Below, piece after piece: positions 15,056 through 23,335 of a DNA stretch of 44,572 nucleotides. Positions within the stretch are counted from its first letter, which is position 1; the number at the start of each line of letters is the position of its first letter. Origin of the DNA: a virus; IMG/VR virus record IMGVR_UViG_3300009370_001180, positions 1 to 44,572 of that record. One strand, 5' to 3'. A program made the translations under genes and the position numbers. The notes beneath the pieces are model-generated. The model saw nothing but the letters and a program-made list of their open reading frames with translations, made no database searches and had not been told where the DNA came from.

Positions 15056-17381
15056 TTTTAATTTTAGGTTTAAAATTATCTATAATTTTAGTTGTTTTAA
15101 ATGCAACTGTAAGTTTTGGTATAACGTCGTTAGATAAATTTACTTCTACCATTCCGCCTTCTGTAAGTTCACCAAACAAGATCATTCGAGATAATGGTTT
15201 TTTAATTTCATCATCAATAACTCTTTGTAAAGGTCTTGCTCCCATTTTAGAATTAAATCCTTTTTTAATTAAAAATTCAATAGCTTCGTTGGTAGCATTA
15301 ACTTCTACATTTTTCTCAATGGTCATTGCATTAAGTTCTGCTAAGAATTTTTTAACAATTAATTTCATTGTGTCTTTTGCTAGTTTATCAAATTTAATTG
15401 TTGCATCTAATCTGTTTCTAAATTCTGGTGGGAAGAATCGTTTTAATGCGGCATCATCTTCGCCTGTTCTTTCACTAGGACCAAAGCCAATACTGTTTCT
15501 TTCCATTTCTTCTGCACCTAGGTTAGAAGTCATAATAAGTGTAATATTCCTACAATCTGCTTTTTTACCATTAGAACCAGTCACTGTACCATAGTCCATA
15601 ACTTGTAACAACATATTAGATACATCACGATGTGCTTTTTCTACTTCATCAAATAATACAACTGCGTGTGGATTTTTTTCTACTTCGTTTATAAACATAC
15701 CACCACCCATTGTAGTATCTTCAAATCCAACGTAACCTGGAGGTGATCCAATTAGTTTTGCAATAGAATGTTTCTCTTGATATTCTGACATGTCAAATCT
15801 TAATAGTTCAACACCTAAAGTTTTTGCTAATTGTCTTGCAGTTTCAGTTTTACCACAACCTGTTGGTCCTAAAAATAAAAATGAACCAATTGGTTTGTTT
15901 AAAGTTTTTAATCCTGCTCTTGCAACTAATATTTTGTCTACAATAGTGTTAATTGCTTTATCTTGCCCAAACACTTGTAATTTCATTTTTTCTTCTAATG
16001 TTTTTAAATTACTTGCTTGTTTTTGAGATAATTGTTCAATACTAATACCAGTTATTGCCGCAATCTCGTGTATAATTTCTTCGTGATCTATTTTACCATC
16101 TTTAGTTCCATTTAATCTTAATCTTGCACAGGCAACGTCGATAATATCAATTGCTTTGTCAGGTAATTTTTTATCTGCTATAAATTTTGATGAATATTCT
16201 ACTGCGTCTTCACAAGCCTCATCAGTAATTGTGCATTTATGAAACTTTTCATAATATTGTTTTACACCTTTTAATATTTTAATCGCAGTTTCATTTTTAG
16301 GCTCACCTATTTGTAATCTTTGGAACCTTCTCATTAATGCTCTATCTTTTTCAAAATATTTTCTATATTCTTCCCATGTAGTAGATGCAATTACTTTTAT
16401 GTTACCTTTTAGTAATGCAGGTTTAATCATATTAGCCATATCCATGCTATTACCACTTCCAGTAGCACCAGCACCAACCATCATATGTGCTTCATCAATA
16501 AACAATATCGATTTGCCTTTTTGGTCTAATGCATTTACAATTAGTTTTAATCTTTCTTCAAAATCTCCTCTAAATTTAGATCCTGCTATTAAAGAGTTTA
16601 CATCTAAATTCCAAACTATGTGATCCTTAATGTATTCAGGTACATCATCTTTGTTTTTTGCAATACGTCTTGCTAGTCCTTCTACCACTGCTGTCTTACC
16701 AACACCAGGATCACCTACTATTAATACATTATTTTTATTTCTTCTTGCTAATATCTGTTTTAATTGATTTGTTTCGTCTTCTCTGCCTATAACAGGATCA
16801 ATTTTCTTATCAAAATATTTTTGGTTTAAATTTTCACAATAACTCTTTAATACTCTATCTGCTTGGTTAGGTCTTAGTTTTTGTTCTGATTGTGGTTGAC
16901 CTCCACTTAAACCTCCACCTAAAGTTGCCATACCTTCATCGAGTATAGTTTCAGTTGATACTAAATCAAGTAAATCTTGTTTGTTTACTTGATGTTTCTT
17001 TAAGAAAAATGCACCATAACTTTTCTTTTCAGAAAATATAGATATTAAAATATCAATTGATGATACATCTTGTCTACCTTGGAATAGTGCTTGAGTAAAC
17101 GCTCTATTCATTAATCTTTCTAATGAAGCAGTTTTTCTTGGAACTACCTTAGTTGTAGCTTTTGAAATAATATCATTACATTTAGTATCAAGGTATTCTG
17201 CAATATCTTTTATTAGTCCTGCAACATTTATTTTAAATTCAGTTAGTGTTGTGCTAATATGTTCGTCTTTTATAAGTGCAAGAAGTACGTGTTCAATAGT
17301 AACGTATTCGTGTTTTCTATTCTCTGCTTCTTTAACTGCGTTTTCGAATATGTTTTCTAGGCTTTCGTTTGCTTCTAACAT
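15039..17381 (-). CDS. clpA: ClpA-like AAA+ unfoldase
   Basis: A protein of about 780 residues with the full ClpA layout: an N-terminal Clp repeat domain (about 1-145), the first AAA+ module with Walker A GDPGVGKT near residue 224 and Walker B FIDEAH, and the second with GPTGCGKT near residue 507, Walker B LFDEVEKAH, and sensor regions ending NRLDATIKF. An I-G-F tripeptide in SIGFGPSER (about residue 630) sits where ClpA/ClpX carry the ClpP-docking loop, so it could dock on host ClpP. I see no clpP here. ATG 17379-17381 has GGAG five bases upstream and is better than the GTG at 17387. It is the fourth gene of the early dnaJ operon. Confidence 0.9.
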   Translation of the reverse strand: MLEANESLENIFENAVKEAENRKHEYVTIEHVLLALIKDEHISTTLTEFKINVAGLIKDIAEYLDTKCNDIISKATTKVVPRKTASLERLMNRAFTQALFQGRQDVSSIDILISIFSEKKSYGAFFLKKHQVNKQDLLDLVSTETILDEGMATLGGGLSGGQPQSEQKLRPNQADRVLKSYCENLNQKYFDKKIDPVIGREDETNQLKQILARRNKNNVLIVGDPGVGKTAVVEGLARRIAKNKDDVPEYIKDHIVWNLDVNSLIAGSKFRGDFEERLKLIVNALDQKGKSILFIDEAHMMVGAGATGSGNSMDMANMIKPALLKGNIKVIASTTWEEYRKYFEKDRALMRRFQRLQIGEPKNETAIKILKGVKQYYEKFHKCTITDEACEDAVEYSSKFIADKKLPDKAIDIIDVACARLRLNGTKDGKIDHEEIIHEIAAITGISIEQLSQKQASNLKTLEEKMKLQVFGQDKAINTIVDKILVARAGLKTLNKPIGSFLFLGPTGCGKTETARQLAKTLGVELLRFDMSEYQEKHSIAKLIGSPPGYVGFEDTTMGGGMFINEVEKNPHAVVLFDEVEKAHRDVSNMLLQVMDYGTVTGSNGKKADCRNITLIMTSNLGAEEMERNSIGFGPSERTGEDDAALKRFFPPEFRNRLDATIKFDKLAKDTMKLIVKKFLAELNAMTIEKNVEVNATNEAIEFLIKKGFNSKMGARPLQRVIDDEIKKPLSRMILFGELTEGGMVEVNLSNDVIPKLTVAFKTTKIIDNFKPKIKNENPS

Positions 17382-17580
17382 CTCCACTCCAATCTATTTT
17401 GCCCGAGTTTATTTCGTCCCAAGTTTCCACATCTCTGTCGTCCCAATAGCATTCCTGTTGTACTGCCGCTATTAGTCTCTCTACATCCTCTTTGCCTATT
17501 GGTTTCTTGTAAGTTCCATCTAAAATTTTCCATACCTTTTTCTTTTTTATCCTGTTATTTTTTTCTTTGCCATGTCCCAT
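17332..17580 (-). CDS. Small basic hypothetical protein
   Basis: An 82-residue protein with basic ends (KEKNNRIKKKKVWKILDG at the start, RSKRKPRKHIRKRS at the end) and a middle containing DVERLIAAVQQECYWDD. It overlaps the deformylase gene by 34 bases upstream and the clpA-like gene by about 50 bases downstream. It has no known domain; it may be a small adaptor for the Clp protein, which is only a positional suggestion. Confidence 0.6.
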   Translation of the reverse strand: MGHGKEKNNRIKKKKVWKILDGTYKKPIGKEDVERLIAAVQQECYWDDRDVETWDEINSGKIDWSGDVRSKRKPRKHIRKRS

Positions 17581-18050
17581 CGTAATTTACTAATTCTTTT
17601 ATTAAACGTAATACCTTCAAGGTGATCAAGTTCATGTTGGAAACACTTGGATTCCATGTTGTCCAGTCTTGCTGTTTCTTTTGTTTCTTGCGTTGTTTCA
17701 TATTCTACTTCTATTACTTTTGGTCTTTCTACTTTTATAAAGATGCCTTTAAAACTTAAACACCCTTCCTCGTGTATAACTTTTTCTTCACTTTCTGTTA
17801 TCACCCGTGGATTCCATATTATAACAGGTTTTTTAAATTTGTCAAACGTATCACTACCAATTGCAAAGAATCGCTTGGTAATCCCTATTTGGTTTGCCGC
17901 AAGACCCATTCCTTTATTTTCTAACATAAATTTTATCATATCATTTTCAAATTGTTCTATGTCATTGTAACCTTTAATAGAATCTTCTTTAGTCCAAACA
18001 GAACTTACTTCATTTAATACTTGATGTGGCCATGAGAATAATTGTATCAT
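17547..18050 (-). CDS. def: Peptide deformylase
   Basis: A 167-residue metalloenzyme that removes the formyl group from nascent N-terminal Met. All three family motifs are present: GMGLAANQIG (about 47-56), EGCLSF (metal-binding Cys, about 94-99) and QHELDHLEG (HExxH, about 138-146). Length and motifs indicate an active enzyme. Phage deformylases are known in marine cyanophages, where they are thought to act on host proteins during infection. It overlaps the dnaJ stop by 4 bases (ATGA) and is expressed early with the chaperone genes. Confidence 0.95.
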   Translation of the reverse strand: MIQLFSWPHQVLNEVSSVWTKEDSIKGYNDIEQFENDMIKFMLENKGMGLAANQIGITKRFFAIGSDTFDKFKKPVIIWNPRVITESEEKVIHEEGCLSFKGIFIKVERPKVIEVEYETTQETKETARLDNMESKCFQHELDHLEGITFNKRISKLRWDMAKKKITG

Positions 18051-18889
18051 AAATCTTTTATTTTCTTTAAGTCACCAGCTGATAGTTGTGGAATTAAAAC
18101 TATAATTTTCACATACAGATTTCCTCTAATATTTAACGTTTTGTGTATAGGCATACCTTGTCCCTTACAAGCAATTAATGTATCTGGTTGTGTGCCTGCA
18201 GGTACTTGCACTTTTATAGTAGAATCAGTTAATGTTTTTAATTCTATTACACATCCTCTTATAGCTTGAAAACAATCAATAGTTTTATTAGTATGTAAGT
18301 CGTTTCCGTCTCTTGTATAACCATCAGAATCTAATACACTCATTTGTACTAATAAATCTCCACGTGGTATACTTTTAAGTGAATTATCTCCCATACCTTT
18401 ATATTTGAAAGTTACTCCATGTTGTATACCAGCAGGTATTTTAACTGTGGCAAATTCTTCTTTGCCTGATGGCAATCTATAGTTAATAGTTTTTTCCATA
18501 CTATTCATTGCTTCTTTAATTGATATTGCCATACGTACATTTACTGATTTGTTTGCACGTTGTCTTTGACGGAATCTTGTTCGCACATTAGGTCCGCCAA
18601 ATCCAGAAAAGAAATTTTCAAATATATCATCGCCAAAAAAGTCTTCTGAAGTAAAATGGAAGTTTCCACCTTGTCCACCCATACTTTGACCATACTTTCT
18701 TACAGTATCATACTCGTGTCTTTTCTTTGTATCTTTTAATGTGTCGTATGCTTCGTTGGCTTCTTTAAATTTTACTTCATCGCCACCACGATCTGGGTGT
18801 TCTTTTTTAGCAATACTTTTAAAAGCCTTTTTTATTTGGTCATTAGATGCGTTTTCAGCCACACCTAGCATATCATAATAATTCTTCAT
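18047..18889 (-). CDS. dnaJ: DnaJ/CbpA-type J-domain co-chaperone
   Basis: A 280-residue protein. The J domain (about 1-67) contains KEHPDRGGDE with the essential HPD triplet that stimulates DnaK. A Gly/Phe-rich stretch (SMGGQGGNFHF, ENFFSGFGG) follows, then two beta-rich C-terminal substrate-binding domains (VRMAISIKEAM, VKIPAGIQHG, VQVPAGTQPD). There is no Cys zinc-finger, so it is type II like CbpA. It would recruit host DnaK. It is the first gene of an early operon behind a near-perfect sigma-70 promoter. Confidence 0.93.
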   Translation of the reverse strand: MKNYYDMLGVAENASNDQIKKAFKSIAKKEHPDRGGDEVKFKEANEAYDTLKDTKKRHEYDTVRKYGQSMGGQGGNFHFTSEDFFGDDIFENFFSGFGGPNVRTRFRQRQRANKSVNVRMAISIKEAMNSMEKTINYRLPSGKEEFATVKIPAGIQHGVTFKYKGMGDNSLKSIPRGDLLVQMSVLDSDGYTRDGNDLHTNKTIDCFQAIRGCVIELKTLTDSTIKVQVPAGTQPDTLIACKGQGMPIHKTLNIRGNLYVKIIVLIPQLSAGDLKKIKDL

Positions 18890-18900
18890 TTACAGTAATT

Positions 18901-18928
18901 ATTATATTACAGATCTGTGAATTGTCAA
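18901..18928 (-). promoter_or_regulatory. Consensus sigma-70 early promoter for dnaJ-def-clpA
   Basis: On the minus strand, TTGACA (18923-18928), 16 bases, TATAAT (18901-18906). Both hexamers are perfect. The -10 ends 11 bases before ATG 18889, leaving a leader of only about 5 bases. It should be read by host RNA polymerase immediately on infection. Confidence 0.9.
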
Positions 18929-18938
18929 TGTTTGGTAA

Positions 18939-19262
18939 TTATTTTTTGTTTTTTGGAAGTGTTGCTCCTGGCTTACCAACATACAATCCAAAGAATGCCG
19001 CACCGGCACCAACTATTGTTGATATAAACATAGCTTGAGCATTTGTTGGATCTTCTAAACCCATAAACCATTTAACTGATGTATAAAAAGCAAAGATGTA
19101 GGCCAACATTACTAGTCGAGGAATAACTCTAAATTTATCTAATAATCCTGCAATTTTATTTGTTACCGTAGGAGCGTCATCACCAGTTTCTGGAACAAGA
19201 TCGCTTTTTTTTAATTCGTATTCTTCTGTAGTTTTTTTAACTTTAACTAAATCGTCAGCCAT
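18939..19262 (-). CDS. Putative holin
   Basis: A 107-residue protein with a charged N-terminus (MADDLVKVKKTTEEYELKK), two transmembrane helices (about 49-67 IPRLVMLAYIFAFYTSVKWF and about 76-97 AMFISTIVGAGAAFFGLYVG) separated by a short loop, and a basic tail. This is the form of a class II-type holin, and the segment AMFISTIVGAGAAFFGLYVG is typical of putative holins in marine myoviruses. It is the last gene of the lysis cluster and coupled (TAATG) to the DUF1353 gene. Confidence 0.75.
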   Translation of the reverse strand: MADDLVKVKKTTEEYELKKSDLVPETGDDAPTVTNKIAGLLDKFRVIPRLVMLAYIFAFYTSVKWFMGLEDPTNAQAMFISTIVGAGAAFFGLYVGKPGATLPKNKK

Positions 19263-19852
19263 TATTTTATACCTTCAATTTTAGCATTTCTTTTTCTGTG
19301 TCCGTTCCATGCCATAAAACCGCCAAGTCTCAATGACCAATATGATAGGTAGTTCATAGTATAAAACCCGTTAACAAAGATGTTAATATCTCTGAATGTT
19401 TTATCCATCCATTTTTGATCTTTAATGCCAATAGTTTCTTTTTTGTTTTTAAGAAGTAGTGTTTGATACTTGTAACCGTAGTCGTGTACAAGTCCACCCA
19501 TTAATAATACTCCAACTGGAGAGAAAAAAGTTCTTAGGAATTTTGGAATACTTGCACCATCAAATGTAAATCCTGCAGGTATTACGTAATCAGTTCCGTT
19601 TATGTTGTAGTACCAATCTTTTGTGACAGTCCAGTTTCTTGTTGATAGTATCCACATTAATATACCTTTAAAAAATCCTATACCTTTTGTAGATATTTTT
19701 AATGGTTGCATATGTGGAAATTCTTTATATGTAAATTCTACTTTAGGTGGTTTTCTTTTATCTAATACGTTTATAAGCCAACCTATTAGAATAAAAACAA
19801 TCACTAAAGTCCATTGCCAAAATTTCATTGCAAGTGTTATTATAAATTCCAT
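19262..19852 (-). CDS. DUF1353 membrane-anchored protein
   Basis: A 196-residue protein with an N-terminal transmembrane helix (FWQWTLVIVFILIGWLIN) and a DUF1353-like region with YVIPAGFTFDGASIPKFLR and GGLVHDYGYKYQT. DUF1353 proteins occur in phage lysis and morphogenesis regions; the role is not settled. Here it lies between the nuclease and holin genes. A late box at 19871-19878 and a GGAAAAA Shine-Dalgarno sequence precede the ATG, in contrast to the leaderless genes nearby. Confidence 0.8.
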   Translation of the reverse strand: MEFIITLAMKFWQWTLVIVFILIGWLINVLDKRKPPKVEFTYKEFPHMQPLKISTKGIGFFKGILMWILSTRNWTVTKDWYYNINGTDYVIPAGFTFDGASIPKFLRTFFSPVGVLLMGGLVHDYGYKYQTLLLKNKKETIGIKDQKWMDKTFRDINIFVNGFYTMNYLSYWSLRLGGFMAWNGHRKRNAKIEGIK

Positions 19853-19870
19853 GTTTTTCCTTTTTATACG

Positions 19871-19878
19871 TATTTATT
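19871..19878 (-). promoter_or_regulatory. Late promoter AATAAATA with 18-nt leader
   Basis: Minus-strand AATAAATA lies 18 bases before ATG 19852, and GGAAAAA lies between. This is the conventional late promoter plus ribosome-binding-site layout, a useful contrast to the boxes that abut the start codon. Confidence 0.6.
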
Positions 19879-20311
19879 GAATTGGGCCTTCAACTAGACC
19901 CTCTTTAACAAGTTTTTTTCTATTTTTAATGTGTTGTTCGTGTATATCTTCTTTAGCACCACCAAAATAAGCCACAGCATGACCTTCTTCACAAAGTATA
20001 GTTGCACATATACGCCCATCTTCAGTTTTAAAATTACCTAGGATACGTCCAAATTTACCCTTCATATCTTCACCTTTTTTGCTTACTTGTGTTTTTAAAA
20101 TAGCATTCTCACCTAATAACTCTTGTAATCTATTTTTAGCCGCTAATCCAAATTTCTTTTCTATGTCATTGCTTGTTCTTGATTCAGGTGTGTCTATTCC
20201 CATAACTCTAACACGTTCATTGTGTATCCACGTACCAAAACCTAAGTCAATATCAACATCAACAGTATCACCGTCAATTACTTTTAACACTTTACATCTA
20301 TATTCGTACAT
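19874..20311 (-). CDS. Staphylococcal-nuclease-like (thermonuclease) protein
   Basis: A 145-residue SNase/OB-fold nuclease. It has VIDGDTVDVDIDLGF with the metal-binding Asp, RVRVMGIDTPESR with the catalytic Arg-type segment, KGKFGRILGNF and GHAVAYFGG, in the family order. No signal peptide is visible, so it acts in the cytoplasm unless released by lysis. It is in the lysis cluster, coupled to the preceding small membrane gene (TAATG). It may degrade host nucleic acid or act late; the target is unknown. Confidence 0.88.
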   Translation of the reverse strand: MYEYRCKVLKVIDGDTVDVDIDLGFGTWIHNERVRVMGIDTPESRTSNDIEKKFGLAAKNRLQELLGENAILKTQVSKKGEDMKGKFGRILGNFKTEDGRICATILCEEGHAVAYFGGAKEDIHEQHIKNRKKLVKEGLVEGPIQ

Positions 20312-20538
20312 TATTTTTCCCTTACTATATATTTGATTGGTACATCTGATTTAACAACAACGTGTTTATCAGTATCCATATTTTTAAAAACAATATGATT
20401 TGGTTTTACTTCTTTAAATTTACGTACTTGTACTTTAAATTCAGTTCCTTCAAACCAATAAGTTAGTTCCAAAGGATGTCCTACGATCCAAAACCATATT
20501 GTTAAAAAAAATTCTTTAATCCAATGAAAGATAAACAT
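20311..20538 (-). CDS. Small membrane protein in lysis cluster
   Basis: A 75-residue protein with an N-terminal hydrophobic helix (HWIKEFFLTIWFWIVG) and a soluble beta-rich C-terminus (YWFEGTEFKVQVRKFKEV). It is coupled at both ends by TAATG junctions with the o-spanin and the nuclease. It may be an accessory lysis protein, but no family is recognised. Confidence 0.62.
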   Translation of the reverse strand: MFIFHWIKEFFLTIWFWIVGHPLELTYWFEGTEFKVQVRKFKEVKPNHIVFKNMDTDKHVVVKSDVPIKYIVREK

Positions 20539-20888
20539 TATTCACTTTCCGTTTCGTAATATTTTTTGTATTCTTCTAATAAATTGTTAGTTTCTTGTAA
20601 TTTTTGTCTTATTTGTGCAAAGTTTTTTGCCAGCATTTCAAAATCTTTATCTGTTAATCCAAATAATACAGGATCAATTCCTGCTTCTTCTAATTTTTTA
20701 AATACTTCTTCTGCGTTTGCACTTGTAATGACTATCCATTTAAGTTGTTCAAGTTGTAATGCAGTAGGCATTGGATAATCTAATTTTTGTCTTGGCTCTT
20801 CGACTGAAAATATTTTTATTTTTTTCTCACCACCGATTGAACAACCAGTTAAAAACACTATTAATACTAATGCAATAATTTTACTCAT
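20538..20888 (-). CDS. Putative o-spanin lipoprotein (Rz1-like)
   Basis: A 116-residue protein with a lipoprotein signal peptide (MSKIIALVLIVFLTGCSIGG, lipobox LTGC) and a mature part rich in helices (FEMLAKNFAQIRQKLQETNN, LLEEYKKYYETESE) suited to coiled-coil pairing. It directly follows the i-spanin candidate with an 8-base overlap. Together they fit the outer- and inner-membrane spanin pair that disrupts the Gram-negative outer membrane after endolysin action. The assignment rests on topology and gene order, not on sequence similarity. Confidence 0.75.
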   Translation of the reverse strand: MSKIIALVLIVFLTGCSIGGEKKIKIFSVEEPRQKLDYPMPTALQLEQLKWIVITSANAEEVFKKLEEAGIDPVLFGLTDKDFEMLAKNFAQIRQKLQETNNLLEEYKKYYETESE

Positions 20889-21354
20889 AATGTACGTAAC
20901 TCGGGTTTGCTAAACTTGGGCATTCCGTATTAATCTCCGATCGTTTTGTTGCTTTTAATTCTTCTTCTGTGTGTTCAGCACCTGATGCCAACTCAACACA
21001 TCTTTGGGCATTCTCAGCACCTTTGTTTATAATTCTTTCAACTGATTTTGTTTTTGCTATTGCTAGTTTGCCAACATCTCTTTTTTTCTTATTAAATCTT
21101 TTATCTAAATCGTCTAAATCTTTTTTAAATGTTTGTATTAAGACATTTAATTTTTTATTACTTTCCATGATTGCTTCAAAATCTGCTTTTTGTTGTTCTA
21201 GAACTTTGTTCTGTTCTGTAATAGCAGTTTCTAATTGTATTTGGTTTGCTTTAAGTGTGGCATTGTCTGCTCTCAATTTGAAAACATACATACCTGCACC
21301 TGCTATACCCATAATGATAATTAGGGTAAAAATCATTCTAATTTGTCCGAACAT
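20881..21354 (-). CDS. Putative i-spanin (Rz-like)
   Basis: A 157-residue protein with an N-terminal signal anchor (IRMIFTLIIIMGIAGAGMYV) followed by a long coiled coil (about residues 30-100, with regular Leu/Lys/Glu heptads such as LETAITEQNKVLEQQKADFE) and a C-terminal domain with two Cys. That is Rz topology. It lies between the M15 endolysin and the lipoprotein o-spanin. A late box is 8 bases upstream with no Shine-Dalgarno sequence. Confidence 0.75.
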   Translation of the reverse strand: MFGQIRMIFTLIIIMGIAGAGMYVFKLRADNATLKANQIQLETAITEQNKVLEQQKADFEAIMESNKKLNVLIQTFKKDLDDLDKRFNKKKRDVGKLAIAKTKSVERIINKGAENAQRCVELASGAEHTEEELKATKRSEINTECPSLANPSYVHYE

Positions 21355-21362
21355 AATGTACG

Positions 21363-21370
21363 TATTTATT
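21363..21370 (-). promoter_or_regulatory. Late promoter AATAAATA, 8 nt before ATG at 21354
   Basis: Minus-strand AATAAATA with an 8-base gap to the i-spanin start and no Shine-Dalgarno sequence. It overlaps the endolysin stop codon region, so spanins can be expressed apart from the endolysin. Confidence 0.6.
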
Positions 21371-21830
21371 GAATTAAACCAGGCTTGTAGACTGTTTTTC
21401 CATTTTCTTTCATCGCTGTTAATGATGCGTTGCGATTGTCTTCTGTTTTATAACTAACATGAATCCAACCAGAATCTGGTATGCCTGGTGTGTAAAATTC
21501 CAAAATTAATTGGTCAAAATCAAGGTTATCTTCAATCCACTTGGCAACGTCATAGTTTGGAGTGCCTGGACATTCTATATCTACTGCTTGTCCTTTACAA
21601 TGTTGTGAAGTATTTGAACCACCAATTGCATAGTTTAAATCACCACTTCTATATCCTGAATTAATTACTGTTACGCCAAAGTTATCTCTAACAGGTTGTA
21701 CTACATTTTCAAATAATGCTTTTGCATTTTCTAAATGTCCTTCAACAGGAGTATTATCAATGCCTCTTCGTTCAGCAGTTTGACTTTTAGTAAATTCTTG
21801 TAAACTGAAATTTTCGCTTAATCTTACCAT
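21366..21830 (-). CDS. M15-family peptidase, probable endolysin
   Basis: A 154-residue zinc peptidase of the M15 (D,D-carboxypeptidase/endopeptidase) family. An INSGYRSGDLN substrate-region motif is followed by SQHCKGQAVDIE, giving the SxHxxGxAxD metal ligands, and by GWIHVSY with the second His. It would cleave peptidoglycan stem-peptide bonds. It lacks a signal peptide, so release depends on the holin. It is followed by spanins and downstream by the holin candidate. It overlaps the previous gene by 7 bases. Confidence 0.88.
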   Translation of the reverse strand: MVRLSENFSLQEFTKSQTAERRGIDNTPVEGHLENAKALFENVVQPVRDNFGVTVINSGYRSGDLNYAIGGSNTSQHCKGQAVDIECPGTPNYDVAKWIEDNLDFDQLILEFYTPGIPDSGWIHVSYKTEDNRNASLTAMKENGKTVYKPGLIQ

Positions 21831-22564
21831 CCACTTTTACTTAACAAAGCCGACTCTTGGCCTTTAGAAAAAATGAATCTGTCTTCTGTAGTTTTGGTAA
21901 TTTGATATGGTCCAAAATATTTTGTGAGGTAGATACACTCACTCATTGCTTCTTGATCTATTTTAAATGCTTTTACTTCGTTTATTATCATTTGTGTATC
22001 ACCAAATGCGTGTAATTCAAATTTAAGTGCTTCTGCATTTTGTTTTTTTATGTCAACAATATTGTTATCTAACTTAAATTCCATCATATTAAACTTATCA
22101 AAGAAATTTTTTACTTCACCTAATCTTAATGAACTAATTTTTTGTGTGTATGCTATTGGTGTTCTTGGTAATACATCCGCTAGATTCTTTGCTGATGCTT
22201 CAAATGGTACATCTCTTTTATGATATGTAAAATGGAACGTCTCAATATTAGTTAATTTTTTAAGGTCTTCTAAAAATTTATAAATGTGTCGATCAACTTT
22301 TTCATCTCTTTGAAACTCAACAAATACTCTATGTTTGCCATCTGCCATTGTGCCTGGCGTAGCATCTGCATCTAATACTTCTTTGTATCCAGTTTCAGCG
22401 AAACGTTCTAAATCTTTTGCTGGTGCTAAACCATTAACAACAAATGCAAGAACCATAATGTTCCTGTCATCGCCCATTTTTGATTTGTATCGATCTACTG
22501 AAAACGTTTTTGAAACAACGCCTTCTAAATCGCCAGCTTTTAATCCTTCATTAAATTGTTGCAT
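21824..22564 (-). CDS. Conserved phage protein of unknown function
   Basis: A 246-residue soluble protein. The N-terminal part is short and acidic. A domain of alternating strands and helices follows (DRNIMVLAFVVNGLAP, HRVFVEFQRDEKVDRHIYKF, IETFHFTYHKRDVPF), and the C-terminus contains CIYLTKYFGPYQITKTTEDRF. It overlaps the upstream gene by 14 bases and the endolysin gene by 7. I recognise no catalytic site. It may be a virion or packaging-associated protein of marine T4-type phages. Confidence 0.65.
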   Translation of the reverse strand: MQQFNEGLKAGDLEGVVSKTFSVDRYKSKMGDDRNIMVLAFVVNGLAPAKDLERFAETGYKEVLDADATPGTMADGKHRVFVEFQRDEKVDRHIYKFLEDLKKLTNIETFHFTYHKRDVPFEASAKNLADVLPRTPIAYTQKISSLRLGEVKNFFDKFNMMEFKLDNNIVDIKKQNAEALKFELHAFGDTQMIINEVKAFKIDQEAMSECIYLTKYFGPYQITKTTEDRFIFSKGQESALLSKSGW

Positions 22565-23033
22565 CTAAACTATTTAGGTCCCCTGCACCCATATCAGATT
22601 CGTCTTGGCTATCAATTTCGTCTTTGCCATGTTTAAAATTACCAATTAATTCTTTTGGCATTTTAATCTCTACTACCCAAATATCGTGCCCATCAATTTT
22701 ACCTTTAGTTGTACCTGGTCTATAATCTTCCGGAGACTTTATTTCTCTTGGTTTTAGTAATTCGTCTTTTGCATATGTAACTTTACAACCTCTGTCTAAC
22801 AATCTTTTGCCACCTGAAGGGTCAGGCATTTTATCAGCAGGCCACATAAATGAACAAGTAACAAAATGTCTTGAATCAACTGGTCCTGATAGTAATTCAC
22901 CATCTTCCCAATTTTGAAAAACATACACATCTAACTCGTCTAAAACTCTTTCAAAATCTTTTAAAATTGTTAAAGTAGGTCCTACTGCGTATAAAGACTG
23001 TACGTTACGGATTATATCTAATACATCATGCAT
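22551..23033 (-). CDS. Hypothetical phage protein
   Basis: A 160-residue acidic protein starting MHDVLDIIRNVQSLYAVGPT, with a FERVLDELDVYVFQNWEDGE helix-strand segment, a strand with VTCSFMWPADKMPDPSGG and an acidic Asp/Ser-rich tail. There is no recognised domain. A GCTAAATA box lies 8 bases before the ATG, a divergent late-type signal. It is coupled to the 246-residue gene, so the two may form a complex. Confidence 0.62.
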   Translation of the reverse strand: MHDVLDIIRNVQSLYAVGPTLTILKDFERVLDELDVYVFQNWEDGELLSGPVDSRHFVTCSFMWPADKMPDPSGGKRLLDRGCKVTYAKDELLKPREIKSPEDYRPGTTKGKIDGHDIWVVEIKMPKELIGNFKHGKDEIDSQDESDMGAGDLNSLDATI

Positions 23034-23056
23034 AATGCTACTATTTAGCGATTAGA

Positions 23057-23335
23057 CTATGACTCAAGAAAGGTATTAATTGCTTCGGCATACCACTTTT
23101 TATAGTGGTCTAGAATACGTGAATAGGGTATATTATCTCTTTCTGCAACTGGTATGCCAGGCAGATCGTTCTTAATAATTTCCTCATTTACAAGATCTAA
23201 CACCACAGTGTATTCTAACATTTTTCCAGGACCAATTTTCTTTTTGGATAGTTCTACAAATTCGTCAAACTTTTTATCCGGTTTTATAATGTATTTGACA
23301 CAAAAGAATCTTTTTTTATTATGTTTTTTACCCAT
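23057..23335 (-). CDS. Small protein co-transcribed with clamp loader
   Basis: A 92-residue, basic protein (MGKKHNKKRFFCVKYIIKPD) with a helical region (KFDEFVELSKKKIGPGKMLEY) and a C-terminal helix (YSRILDHYKKWYAEAINTF). It overlaps the clamp loader stop by 8 bases. The position is where T4 has the small clamp loader subunit gp62, but I see no clear gp62 or RegA similarity, so I leave it unnamed. Confidence 0.62.
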   Translation of the reverse strand: MGKKHNKKRFFCVKYIIKPDKKFDEFVELSKKKIGPGKMLEYTVVLDLVNEEIIKNDLPGIPVAERDNIPYSRILDHYKKWYAEAINTFLES

